A stretch of DNA of 64,000 nt from Nodosilinea sp. FACHB-131 (GTDB lineage Bacteria; Cyanobacteriota; Cyanobacteriia; Phormidesmidales; Phormidesmidaceae): positions 62,001 to 126,000 of the forward strand of contig NZ_JACJOF010000003.1 of assembly GCF_014695395.1 (NCBI RefSeq), in the 5' to 3' direction. The position numbers and the translations under genes were made by a program. Positions 40,601 through 48,489 of the stretch are shown one piece after another. The notes beneath the pieces were generated by a model. The model had not been told where the DNA came from and made no database searches. It was given only the letters and a program-made list of their open reading frames with translations. Each line of letters starts with the position of its first letter. The stretch's first letter is position 1.

Positions 40601-40623
40601 AATTATTCCAAGACCGATACACT
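40601..40623 (+). promoter_or_regulatory. Putative promoter of the two-TM / EAL operon
   Basis: TACACT at 40618-40623 is followed by TAAGGGGTGTCACC; the first start codon is at 40648. It lies 35 bp beyond the third ~135-bp repeat and fits the short-leader promoter class of this element. Confidence 0.4.
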
Positions 40624-40647
40624 TAAGGGGTGTCACCCCTGATCGCA

Positions 40648-41004
40648 ATGCCCGACGAACTGCGCCAGATGATCGAGCGACTTGAACAAGATTTCAGGGC
40701 CATGGCCGATCGCGTCAACGACCTGGAGCACAGCTATCTGGCGATGAGAAAGCGGGTGCCGGTGCCGCTGATTATCCCGGTGCGGTCTGCCACTAAGATC
40801 GCCCTGGTGGTCACCTCAGCCTTGACTGTGATCGCGCTGGCACTAGTTATTTCGCCGCAGAGCATCACGGTGGGTGGGGTGCTGTATAACTGGCCTGGAA
40901 TTTCGGCTGAGGCGATCGCGACCTTGGGGGCAGGCGTAGGTTTGTGGATCACGGTGAGGGAGCATCTGAAGGATAAAAGTGACTATAAGGACAAAGGCGA
41001 TTGA
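40648..41004 (+). CDS. Coiled-coil protein with two TM segments, holin candidate (118 aa)
   Basis: ATG 40648 is chosen over the GTG at 40630. A charged N-terminal coiled coil (RQMIERLEQDFRAMADRVND) precedes two hydrophobic segments (KIALVVTSALTVIALALVI and GISAEAIATLGAGVGLWITV) and a short basic/acidic tail. Size and topology suit a holin for the endolysin at 38303. Because it is translationally coupled to the EAL protein, it could instead be a partner of that sensor. Confidence 0.5.
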   Translation: MPDELRQMIERLEQDFRAMADRVNDLEHSYLAMRKRVPVPLIIPVRSATKIALVVTSALTVIALALVISPQSITVGGVLYNWPGISAEAIATLGAGVGLWITVREHLKDKSDYKDKGD

Positions 41005-42374
41005 TCCCTCTACATTTCGTCAGCAACGGCGCGATCGCACTGTCCTACCTATGGATCGGCGGCGTGCTGCTCCTGCTATCGTCGCAGCTGTACCGTCCTG
41101 GCTTTAGGCTGATTTATTGGGTGATGGCGGCATTCATCCTTAGCTGCGGCTTTGGACACTTCCTTGAGGCGACAAATAACCCTTGGGCAATGGCATGGCA
41201 CCCTGTCACAGCCGTGGTGAGTCTGAGCAGTGCCGCCATAATCAGCCGCTATCGCCCCTACCTGGCCAAGGTGGCGGCGGCTGACAACCTCAATGAAACC
41301 ATCCTCGATTCCATGGCTCAGCCCCTGGTTTTGGTGCAGGTGGAGGCTGATGATTTACGGGTGGCCTACCAGAACCCCGCCGCAGTTGCAGGCCTTGGGC
41401 GCGACATGACGGGGCAGCTATTGGGCGAGGCGCTACCCAGCCACAAGACGTCGCAGGGTGAAGGGCGATCGCTGCTCGACACCTACATCGACGTGGCCCA
41501 GCGAGGCGCGGTAGAGGAATTCGACGCCTATTACCCTGGTGATGGCATCGAAGGCTGGTACAGGGTCAAGGCACTGCCCGCTGGCCCAGGGCAGGCGCTG
41601 ATCGCATGGGCCGATATCAGCGACGAGCGGGTGAGCCTTGAGGCGCAGCTGTTCCTCAACGAGATCCAGCGGGCGATTCTGGAGCGAGAGTTCGTGCTGC
41701 ACTATCAACCCATCATCGATCTGAGTACGGGCGCGATCGCGGGGTACGAAGCTTTGGTTCGCTGGCTTGGTCAAGACGGCACCATACGCTATCCTGACGA
41801 GTTCCTAGGGGCGATCGAGCGGACTGCCTTGATGCCAGCGCTGTGTTACCTGGTGGCCGAGCTGGCCTGCGAAGAATTGCAGTCGTGGGCAGGGACCGAT
41901 CGCGAGGGCCTGCACATGGCGATCAACCTATCGCCCTTGACGGTGGGAGAGGTGGACTTCGAGAGTAGGTTTAACTCGGTGCTCGATCGCTTTGTGATTA
42001 GACGGCAGCAGCTGCGGTTAGAGATTACCGAACGGGACGCGCTTGAAGAGCCGGTTATTTTCAAGGTGCAGCGGCTGCGGCAAATTGGCCACGGCATCTC
42101 GATTGATGACTTCGGCACTGGGGTCAGCAACATTATGACCCTGAGAGATTACCCGGCAGACCAGCTCAAGATCGATCGCAGTTTTATAACTAACTTGCTG
42201 ACCAATTCTCAAGATCAGGATATTGTAAAAACGATTGTGGTCCTGGCTGGATCGTTCGGCCTTGAGATTGTGGCCGAGGGCGTGGAGGATGCTGCGACGG
42301 CGCAATGGCTGGGCAGCGCAGGCGTGCAGTATGGGCAGGGGTTTTACTGGTCTAAGGCTGTGCCGCTGAAATAA
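41001..42374 (+). CDS. Ethylene-receptor-like membrane sensor with EAL domain (457 aa)
   Basis: It starts with TTG 41001, overlapping the previous stop. Residues 1-85 have three TM segments with SCGFGHFLEA (C49, H53), like the copper-binding Cys/His pair of ethylene-receptor domains; the position of the family's Asp is taken by Asn9. A PAS-like region follows (about 95-205). The EAL phosphodiesterase domain (about 213-457) keeps its key motifs: EALVRW, NLSP, EITE, DDFGTG, KIDRSF, AEGVE, QGFYW. It should hydrolyse c-di-GMP in response to a membrane or ligand signal. It is the last gene before the tRNA boundary and may alter host behaviour in the lysogen. Confidence 0.8.
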   Translation: MIPLHFVSNGAIALSYLWIGGVLLLLSSQLYRPGFRLIYWVMAAFILSCGFGHFLEATNNPWAMAWHPVTAVVSLSSAAIISRYRPYLAKVAAADNLNETILDSMAQPLVLVQVEADDLRVAYQNPAAVAGLGRDMTGQLLGEALPSHKTSQGEGRSLLDTYIDVAQRGAVEEFDAYYPGDGIEGWYRVKALPAGPGQALIAWADISDERVSLEAQLFLNEIQRAILEREFVLHYQPIIDLSTGAIAGYEALVRWLGQDGTIRYPDEFLGAIERTALMPALCYLVAELACEELQSWAGTDREGLHMAINLSPLTVGEVDFESRFNSVLDRFVIRRQQLRLEITERDALEEPVIFKVQRLRQIGHGISIDDFGTGVSNIMTLRDYPADQLKIDRSFITNLLTNSQDQDIVKTIVVLAGSFGLEIVAEGVEDAATAQWLGSAGVQYGQGFYWSKAVPLK

Positions 42375-42433
42375 TCTTGACCTGATTTAGGCCCAGATTT
42401 AGGCAACAACTTTTGACTAACTGCTGAAAGAAG

Positions 42434-42507
42434 GGCGGATGATGGGGCTCGAACCCACGAATGGTGGAATCACAATCCACTGCCTTAACCACTTGGCTAC
42501 ACCCGCC
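42434..42507 (-). tRNA. trnH: tRNA-His (anticodon GTG)
   Basis: The minus-strand sequence folds as a cloverleaf. The acceptor stem GCGGGTG pairs with CATCCGC; an extra G at -1 faces C73, the tRNA-His hallmark. The anticodon arm GTGGA-TTGTGAT-TCCAC gives anticodon GTG, and the T arm contains GGTTCGAGCCC. CCA is not encoded. A TGCTATATT extended -10 lies upstream. The prophage-like genes end on its 3' side, making it the probable attachment site. Confidence 0.95.
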
Positions 42508-42608
42508 GTATTCGCGATACTTAATATAGCATCGATGATTACCTCAATGCCACGCCTGGGCTAACTTTTGTTTTGAAGGTTTCCAAAGCTGAGAGACCGT
42601 AGCGTAAA

Positions 42609-42666
42609 GCCACTTAGAAGCACCTGGGGAGAGTGGTATTCCCTCCTGGGAGGGTGGCTGTTTTTG
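42609..42666 (+). other. GC hairpin region upstream of the glycosyltransferase
   Basis: AGCCAC (from 42609) can pair with GTGGCT, with an internal CCCTCC / GGAGGG hairpin followed by GTTTTTGC. It looks like a terminator or leader hairpin ahead of the gene at 42722. The rest of the 42508-42721 gap shows nothing clear beyond the tRNA promoter. Confidence 0.35.
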
Positions 42667-42721
42667 CATTTAGGCAGCAAGGTTGTGCCGTATTGGGGTT
42701 TATCTGTCTTTGGGGTTTGCC

Positions 42722-43462
42722 ATGCCGGTTTCAATCATCATCCCCACCTGGAATGAAGCGGCCTGTCTGGGCCGTACTCTAAATGTGTTGCAGGGTCTTA
42801 ACCCACCCCCACGCGAAATCTTATTGGTGGATGGGGGCAGCCGCGATCGCACCCTAGCGATCGCCCATGCCTGGGCCGATCGCTTGCCGTTGATAGTGCT
42901 CCAGGCTCCTGCGCGGGGGCGATCGGTGCAGATGAACTGGGGCGCTGCTGCTGCCAAGGGCGACGTGCTCTGCTTTCTTCACGCTGACACCCTCATCCCC
43001 GACGACCTAGTACAGGTAGTAGAAAGCACCCTGGCCAACCCGAAGGTGGCAGGCGGCGGATTTATTTCTTTGATGGCCGGGCCGCAAAAAACCCGCTGGG
43101 GCATTTCGCTGCACAATGCCCTCAAAACTTACTACGCGCCGCTGCTGTTTCGGCCTCATTTATTTATACGCGGGCTGCGCCTGCTGTTTGGTGACCAGGT
43201 CATATTCTGCCGCCGGGTCGATTTTATTACCTGTGGCGGGTTCGACCCTGCCTTGCCGATTATGGAAGAAGCTGACCTGTGCCTAAAGCTTTGCCGCCGG
43301 GGCCGCCTGTGCCAGCTTAGTCGAGTTGTTCACTCCTCAGACCGGCGGGTAGCGGCCTGGGGAACTTTAAAAGCCAATGCCATCTACTTAATGATCGGGG
43401 TGCTGTGGGGCATCGGGGTGCCCGCTACCACCCTAAAGCGATTTTATGAGGAGGTTCGCTAA
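42722..43462 (+). CDS. TIGR04283-like family 2 glycosyltransferase (246 aa)
   Basis: ATG 42722 gives the usual N-terminus (PVSIIIPTWNEAACLGRTLN). GT-A signatures are present: EILLVDGGSRDRT, GDVLCFLHADTLIP (the DxD-like motif), FGDQVIFCRRVDF and GGFDPALPIMEEADLCLKL. This pattern matches the TIGR04283 glycosyltransferases, some of which belong to arsenosugar clusters. A TIGR04282 partner lies 9 kb away at 51593-52243. A C-terminal hydrophobic segment may anchor it to the membrane. It is the first chromosomal gene after the tRNA. Confidence 0.8.
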   Translation: MPVSIIIPTWNEAACLGRTLNVLQGLNPPPREILLVDGGSRDRTLAIAHAWADRLPLIVLQAPARGRSVQMNWGAAAAKGDVLCFLHADTLIPDDLVQVVESTLANPKVAGGGFISLMAGPQKTRWGISLHNALKTYYAPLLFRPHLFIRGLRLLFGDQVIFCRRVDFITCGGFDPALPIMEEADLCLKLCRRGRLCQLSRVVHSSDRRVAAWGTLKANAIYLMIGVLWGIGVPATTLKRFYEEVR

Positions 43463-43845
43463 GGTTGGCGAACGAGTAGACCCTTCAAGCCGTTTGTATA
43501 AAACAGCTTCATTCAATAGCCACTGCACTTGAGCCACCGATCAATCCAACCGGCAAGAATCAAGGTGGTGCATGGTGTATGGCGATCGCGATCGAAAGTA
43601 AGACAGACCGTCCTCGCTCTGGCGACCACAAATTTCTAATTCGCCAGGCCTGAAATCAACCGCCATACAACCATTTCCACGGCTTGGCTAACGCGAAAGA
43701 ACTTTTTTGCTGGAGATACGTAAAGTTTTTTAACGCATTTCCGGATTTAAATCTGCTTCACAAAGTTATGCGTAGTTGGCATGAAAACCTTACCCAGCAG
43801 GGTTGACTTGAACCTCGTTCAAGTGCCCGGCATAGGAGCGTTTGC
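43463..43845. other. Intergenic region, palindrome before the DUF4394 gene
   Basis: 383 bp with no supported gene. A perfect dyad, ACTTGAAC-CTC-GTTCAAGT, at 43806-43824 partly overlaps a TTGACT (43803-43808) and lies about 21 bp before the start at 43846. It is a good candidate operator or -35 region. The rest is unremarkable, with a few A/T-rich patches. Confidence 0.55.
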
Positions 43846-45648
43846 ATGAGCCCCCTTGATGCTGAAGCCCCCGCTTCTGAGACACCCCCAGCCCCTACTC
43901 AGCCCCTTGCCTTTGTCGAAGCCAATGATGCTGGAGAACAGCCCGATGGAGCCTTTTCCATCGTTTCTGATCTGCTACAGCCCCTGGCATCAATCTCTGG
44001 AAGTCTTTCTGGAGATGCCGATCTCTTTCAAATCTTCATCTCGGGCGAGCAGCCCTTCTCCGCAACAACGCTGAATGCAGGAACCCTGCTCGGCCTGCCC
44101 ATCGACAATGCGCTAGGGATTCCCACCAGCCTGCTGGAAGATCCTCAGCTATTTCTGTTCGATGCCGCAGGCAAGGGCGTCTACGGCAACGACGATCTGT
44201 TTGGCTCGGCCCAGGCAACCTTGCCCTCAAGGACGGGCTTGCTCACTCCGGGCATTTACTACCTGGCCATTTCAGGATTTGATTACGACCCCGTTAGCGC
44301 CGGCGGGGAAATCTTTCCCGACGAATCCTTTGATGGCGTTTTGTTACCCGCCGGACTGGGTGCAGGCTCCCCGCTAGTGGGGTTTGCTGGAGAGGGTACC
44401 CCTAGCGGTGCCTACACCATTGCCCTTACCGGTGCTCAAACCGTCGCGCCGACTCCGCCGCCCCCCACCTTTGACCTGTTGGGACTAACCGACGACAATC
44501 AGCTCGTGTCGTTTTCCACCGGAAATCTGGCCCAAGCAACTCCGTTGTCTGTAACTGGCATCGAGGGCAGCCTCATCGGCATTGATGTGCGTCCGGCCAA
44601 CGGATTGCTCTACGGCCTCACAACCACTAACCAGCTCTACACCCTGGCCCTCAAGGGCAACGTGGCCGAAGCAACGCTGGTCAGCACCCTATCTCAGCCC
44701 TTTGAAGGCGGAGCCGTTGCCGGCTTTGACTTTAACCCCGTGGCCGATCGCCTGCGTCTAGTGGGCGAGAACGATCAAAGCTTCCGCATCAATGTCGATA
44801 CCGGCGCGGTGATTGTCGACGGCACCCTCGCCTTTGGCCCTGGGGATGCCAATGCTGGAGCCAACCCCAGGGTGACTGGGGCGGCCTACACCAACTCCTT
44901 CGCGGGCACCACAGCGACGCAGCTCTTTGACCTTGACGCTGAGTTAAATACTCTTGTGCTGCAAAACCCGCCCAACGATGGCACCTTACGAACGATAGGC
45001 GAGCTGGGTTTCGACCTCGACAGTCTGGGGGGATTCGAGATTGTGGCCTCCTCGGCAGGAGACAACACGGCGTTTGTGGTGTCTGAGGCGACCCTGTATG
45101 CCCTCGATCTTGAGTCTGGGGTGGCGACTAGCCTGGGGGCGATCGGCACCGACGACACGGTCAATTTTCAGGGATTGACGGCTGCGCCTTTGGTTGCCGA
45201 CGTTGAACCATTGCCTGAACTGTTCGACCTGACCGGTTTTGATGGCAACGTGGCGGTAAACGTGATTCAAAAGCTGTTCCGCGAGGCCTTCTTTGACAAC
45301 GTGCTGGCTTTTTACGAGACCGATGCGCAGGGACAGGTGGATGGTCTGCTGCCCGGAGACGCTGGCTATGAGGCGGCCGTTGCCGTCAACTTGCTGGACG
45401 GCATCGAATTGATGGTTGGCAACAATCAAAGCATTGACGTGACGCTGAACCTCCCAGGCGGAACGTACTATGCACCGGCGTTGCTAATTGACGGCAGCCT
45501 ACAAAGCTTGGCGACCGTGGGTGACGCGGCCCTAGGGCAGACGCGCATTAAGCGTGAAGGCAATACGTGGCTATTCGAAGATGCCGGGGATTTTGACTTT
45601 AACGACCTCGTCGTGACGCTTACTCCTGAGGTTAGTGCGATCGCCTAG
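43846..45648 (+). CDS. DUF4394/DUF4114-type extracellular protein (600 aa)
   Basis: Residues ~15-200 look like a DVUA0089-type pre-peptidase domain (SISGSLSGDADLFQIFISGE). The middle (about 205-450) matches DUF4394: LLGLTDDNQLVSFSTGN, IDVRPANGLLYGLTTTNQLY, FDFNPVADRLRLVGENDQSF. The C-terminal ~150 residues match DUF4114, ending in DAGDFDFNDLVVTL. No N-terminal signal peptide is seen, so export might use a type I system. Probably a calcium-binding surface or sheath protein. Confidence 0.75.
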   Translation: MSPLDAEAPASETPPAPTQPLAFVEANDAGEQPDGAFSIVSDLLQPLASISGSLSGDADLFQIFISGEQPFSATTLNAGTLLGLPIDNALGIPTSLLEDPQLFLFDAAGKGVYGNDDLFGSAQATLPSRTGLLTPGIYYLAISGFDYDPVSAGGEIFPDESFDGVLLPAGLGAGSPLVGFAGEGTPSGAYTIALTGAQTVAPTPPPPTFDLLGLTDDNQLVSFSTGNLAQATPLSVTGIEGSLIGIDVRPANGLLYGLTTTNQLYTLALKGNVAEATLVSTLSQPFEGGAVAGFDFNPVADRLRLVGENDQSFRINVDTGAVIVDGTLAFGPGDANAGANPRVTGAAYTNSFAGTTATQLFDLDAELNTLVLQNPPNDGTLRTIGELGFDLDSLGGFEIVASSAGDNTAFVVSEATLYALDLESGVATSLGAIGTDDTVNFQGLTAAPLVADVEPLPELFDLTGFDGNVAVNVIQKLFREAFFDNVLAFYETDAQGQVDGLLPGDAGYEAAVAVNLLDGIELMVGNNQSIDVTLNLPGGTYYAPALLIDGSLQSLATVGDAALGQTRIKREGNTWLFEDAGDFDFNDLVVTLTPEVSAIA

Positions 45649-45759
45649 GCGACCGCGCCAAAAGTAGCTTGCTCAACTGAATAAGCCTGGGAATCTACAA
45701 ATTAGATACCTAGGCTCAAGCCTCGTAATTCCTATTCACAATCAAGGGTTATTTCTGCC

Positions 45760-46983
45760 ATGAAGACCACGAACAAAGCTTTCAAAAAAGCCCTGTGTGC
45801 CGCTGGGCTAGTGCTAGGACTGGCAACCACCATTGGCGCAGGCGCTGTGTTTGTCAACGCGTCTGACCACGATGACGGGGAGTCTGAAATCAAGGGGCGC
45901 AATCTAAATTTGACCGACTTGTATGTGTTTCGGGAAGTGGATCAAAACACCAACGCTTCTCCAGAAAACTTGGTTTTGATCATGAATACTAACCCCCGCT
46001 CTGTGGCGGGGCAGCAGTATTATTTCAGCACCCGCGCGAAGTACAAGTTCAATATTTCCCGAGTTAGCAACAATGATGCTACGCCAACGGGGCTATCTGA
46101 TGTTGTCCTAGAGTTTGAATTTGGTCCGCCGAAGGGCAACAATCGCCAGAACTACAAGCTGACGGTCACAAGAGACGGCAGCAAAGACGTGATTGAAGGA
46201 GAGACAACCGCACTGAAGGAAACCCCAGTCCTGAATGAAGGCACCGTCGATGGCTCAAAAGTTAAAGTCTTTGCAGGGCTGCGGGAAGATCCGTTCTTTT
46301 TTGATGTGGAGCAATTCTTTCGGGTGAGGGCTGGGGCGCTGGGCAAAGGGCCTGCGGTTGGGTTTCGCCCTCCAGAGGAGGCAGTGGACTTTACCAAGGG
46401 GTATAACGTCAATGCGATCGCCGTTCAGCTGCCGATCGCGCTATTGCAGGACTCAAGCAATGCCACCACTTTTGATGTGTGGATGACAGTGTCGCTGCCG
46501 GGGAGCAAAAAGTTTAGTCAGGTCGAGCGCCTGGCTCGCCCCGCCGTGAATGAAGGCCTGATCGTCACCAATGACTTTTTGAATACCCTTAACAGCGTCG
46601 ACCCAGCCTTTGAGGCCGCAGCCCTGGCGGGTCAGGAACCAGCGGCCAGTGCTGCCGGCCCTATTGTCGGCGAGGCGAAACAAACGCTGCTGGCGCTCGG
46701 CAATAGCGATGCCAGAGCCGATGCCCTGCTCCAGGCATTTCTGCCCGATGTCATGCGCATCGACACGACCGGGCCTAGCGGCTATGCCAACGCCCTCAAT
46801 GCTAAGGGCAGTCCCATTGCGGGGCGACTGCTGACGGATGACGTAGTTGATATCACCCTCGCCGTGCTCACCAACGGCGCAGTTACAAGCGACAACGTTT
46901 CCTATAGCGGCACGCCCGGCAACCCCGCCCAGGGCCACGATCCCCTAGAGGCCTCTTTCCCCTACCTGGCTCCTGCTAACTAG
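45760..46983 (+). CDS. Secreted DUF4331 protein (407 aa)
   Basis: An N-terminal signal peptide (KKALCAAGLVLGLATTIGAG, then AVFVNA) precedes SDHDDGESEIKGRNLNLTDL, the DUF4331 start, and LVLIMNTNPRS. The conserved region continues through GLREDPFFFDVEQFFRVR to the C-terminal ASFPYLAPAN, which is characteristic. The exact function of the family is unknown. Neighbouring TPR and metal-exporter genes are oriented the same way. Confidence 0.8.
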   Translation: MKTTNKAFKKALCAAGLVLGLATTIGAGAVFVNASDHDDGESEIKGRNLNLTDLYVFREVDQNTNASPENLVLIMNTNPRSVAGQQYYFSTRAKYKFNISRVSNNDATPTGLSDVVLEFEFGPPKGNNRQNYKLTVTRDGSKDVIEGETTALKETPVLNEGTVDGSKVKVFAGLREDPFFFDVEQFFRVRAGALGKGPAVGFRPPEEAVDFTKGYNVNAIAVQLPIALLQDSSNATTFDVWMTVSLPGSKKFSQVERLARPAVNEGLIVTNDFLNTLNSVDPAFEAAALAGQEPAASAAGPIVGEAKQTLLALGNSDARADALLQAFLPDVMRIDTTGPSGYANALNAKGSPIAGRLLTDDVVDITLAVLTNGAVTSDNVSYSGTPGNPAQGHDPLEASFPYLAPAN

Positions 46984-47015
46984 TGCTCGCCCGCTAGTCA
47001 GTTGGCAAATCTACC

Positions 47016-47059
47016 CCAGATTGACAGAAAAGCCTGTCTGTCAATCTGGCTGACAGGCT
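47016..47059 (+). promoter_or_regulatory. Two mutually exclusive hairpins
   Basis: A 12-bp perfect stem, CCAGATTGACAG / CTGTCAATCTGG (47016-47027 / 47038-47049), competes with a second stem, AGCCTGTC / GACAGGCT (47031-47038 / 47052-47059), sharing bases. It sits between the DUF4331 gene and the TPR gene without a T-run. It could be an attenuator-like switch or a transcript-end structure. Confidence 0.5.
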
Positions 47060-47148
47060 GAAAGGTTCAAACTCACGCCCTCCTGTATTTAGATTCTTCC
47101 TGTTTAACCGGCTCTAACCTGACATGACCAGCGCAGGACGCGATCGCA

Positions 47149-48489
47149 ATGGTACCCATCAAATCAATTACGTCTACGTCAGCCTCAAAGCGAACATCTG
47201 CGTCTCGGGTGTTGGGCCTGGGTCTGCTCGCCCTTGGGGCAGTTGCCCTGACGCAGGTTCCAAACTGGCAATGGCCGGGGTTCGGACCTCAAACTGCCCA
47301 CAGATATACATTTCCTGGCTTCCTCGATCGCCAGGGTCAGCAAACCCTAGAGCAGTCGATTTCGTTCTACCAGGGCCAAGTACAAAAGAACCCAACGGAC
47401 GGACTCGATCAGGCGACGCTGGCCAATCTATACATTCAGATGGCCCGCGCCACGCGTCACGACAGCTGGTATTTGCTGGCAGAAAAATCGGCCCAGCAGT
47501 CGCTGGCCAATTTGCCCTTTAACAACCAGGGAGCCGTCTTGGCCCTGGCTCAGATTGCTGAGGCCCAGCATGACTTCACAACCGCCATTCGTCTAGCCCA
47601 AAGTGTGGGCCAGCCCGACGCCCTGGGGCTCGTAGTCACAGCCCAGCTCGCGATCGGACAGGTTGAAGATGCCGCTGCTGTGGCAAACCAGCTAGCGGAC
47701 CAGTACCCATCGCTAGGGAGCCTAACGCTCAAGGCGTTGGCCCACGAAGCCCAGGGGCAGGATGACCAGGCCCTAACGGCTTTTCAGCAGGCGATCGCAG
47801 CGGAAGAACCCGACAACCCCGCCGGTTCGGCCCAGGTTCGCGTGTTTTTGGGGCGATTTTACGCTCAGCGGGGCGAGCATAGAAAAGCCGAAGCCCTCTA
47901 CCGGGAAGCGCTGCGGATCGTCCCCGACTACCCGCTGGCCCATCTCCAGCTAGCTGAGTTGGCCACAGTGAGAGGCCGGTACCGCACTGCCAAATATCAC
48001 TACCAAGCGGTCGGAGGAGCAACGGCTCTGCACGGCCTGGCTCGGCTACAAGCCTTGCAGGGGCGATCGGCAGCCGAGGCCTGGCAGGCTGCTGAAACTG
48101 AGCTGCGGCGAAACGTTGAGGGCAATGCCCTGGGGCATCGGCGCGATTTGGCCCATTTGCTGCTGGAACGGGGTGACCCCGCCGATGTGGCGGAGGCGGT
48201 GGCGCTGATGGAAACCGAAACCGCCAACCGCCGCGATGCCCAAACCCTCGACACGTTGGCCTGGGCGCTGGGGTCGGCGGGCCGACTGCCCGAGGCCCAG
48301 CAGGCGCTCCAGGAAGCATTGAATCAGGGAGTGCGCAGTGCGGCGATCGCTTACCGAGCGGGGGAGATTGAATTAGCTCTCAATCATCCCGTCCAAGCGA
48401 AAGAATTTTTTCGCCAGGCGACCGAGATAGACCCCACGTTTACCCCCCCAACCCAGCAGCGGTTAGGCCTAACCAAACAGGAGAAGTGA
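47149..48489 (+). CDS. TPR-repeat protein with N-terminal anchor (446 aa)
   Basis: An N-terminal hydrophobic segment (VLGLGLLALGAVALTQV) acts as signal or anchor. The rest carries tetratricopeptide repeats, for example DQALTAFQQAIAAEEPDNPA, RKAEALYREALRIVPDYPLA and PVQAKEFFRQATEIDPTF. It probably scaffolds a periplasmic or membrane complex. Its stop overlaps the start of the metal-exporter gene, showing co-expression. Confidence 0.8.
   Translation: MVPIKSITSTSASKRTSASRVLGLGLLALGAVALTQVPNWQWPGFGPQTAHRYTFPGFLDRQGQQTLEQSISFYQGQVQKNPTDGLDQATLANLYIQMARATRHDSWYLLAEKSAQQSLANLPFNNQGAVLALAQIAEAQHDFTTAIRLAQSVGQPDALGLVVTAQLAIGQVEDAAAVANQLADQYPSLGSLTLKALAHEAQGQDDQALTAFQQAIAAEEPDNPAGSAQVRVFLGRFYAQRGEHRKAEALYREALRIVPDYPLAHLQLAELATVRGRYRTAKYHYQAVGGATALHGLARLQALQGRSAAEAWQAAETELRRNVEGNALGHRRDLAHLLLERGDPADVAEAVALMETETANRRDAQTLDTLAWALGSAGRLPEAQQALQEALNQGVRSAAIAYRAGEIELALNHPVQAKEFFRQATEIDPTFTPPTQQRLGLTKQEK

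Larger units (their letters stand above)
1..42433. mobile_element. Prophage-like element, left end outside the window
   Basis: Nearly every recognisable gene here is a phage structural, lysis or lysogeny gene: tape-measure C-terminus, tail fibres, minor head protein, prohead protease with nested scaffold, capsid, connector, M15 endolysin, XRE repressor and antirepressor. Ordinary chromosomal genes start right after the tRNA-His gene at 42434-42507. The element lies on the 3' side of that tRNA, the side that tyrosine integrases usually use. No integrase, portal or terminase is visible, so the element must continue past position 1 or be defective. The right boundary is inferred; I saw no second att copy. 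HIP1-like sites are frequent inside it, suggesting long residence in HIP1-rich hosts. Confidence 0.85.

Noticed and set aside
40344..40622. N-terminal extension of the 39810 minus-strand ORF
   Set aside because: It is made by reading through the third ~135-bp inverted-repeat element; the same peptide-like stretch appears opposite the other two copies.
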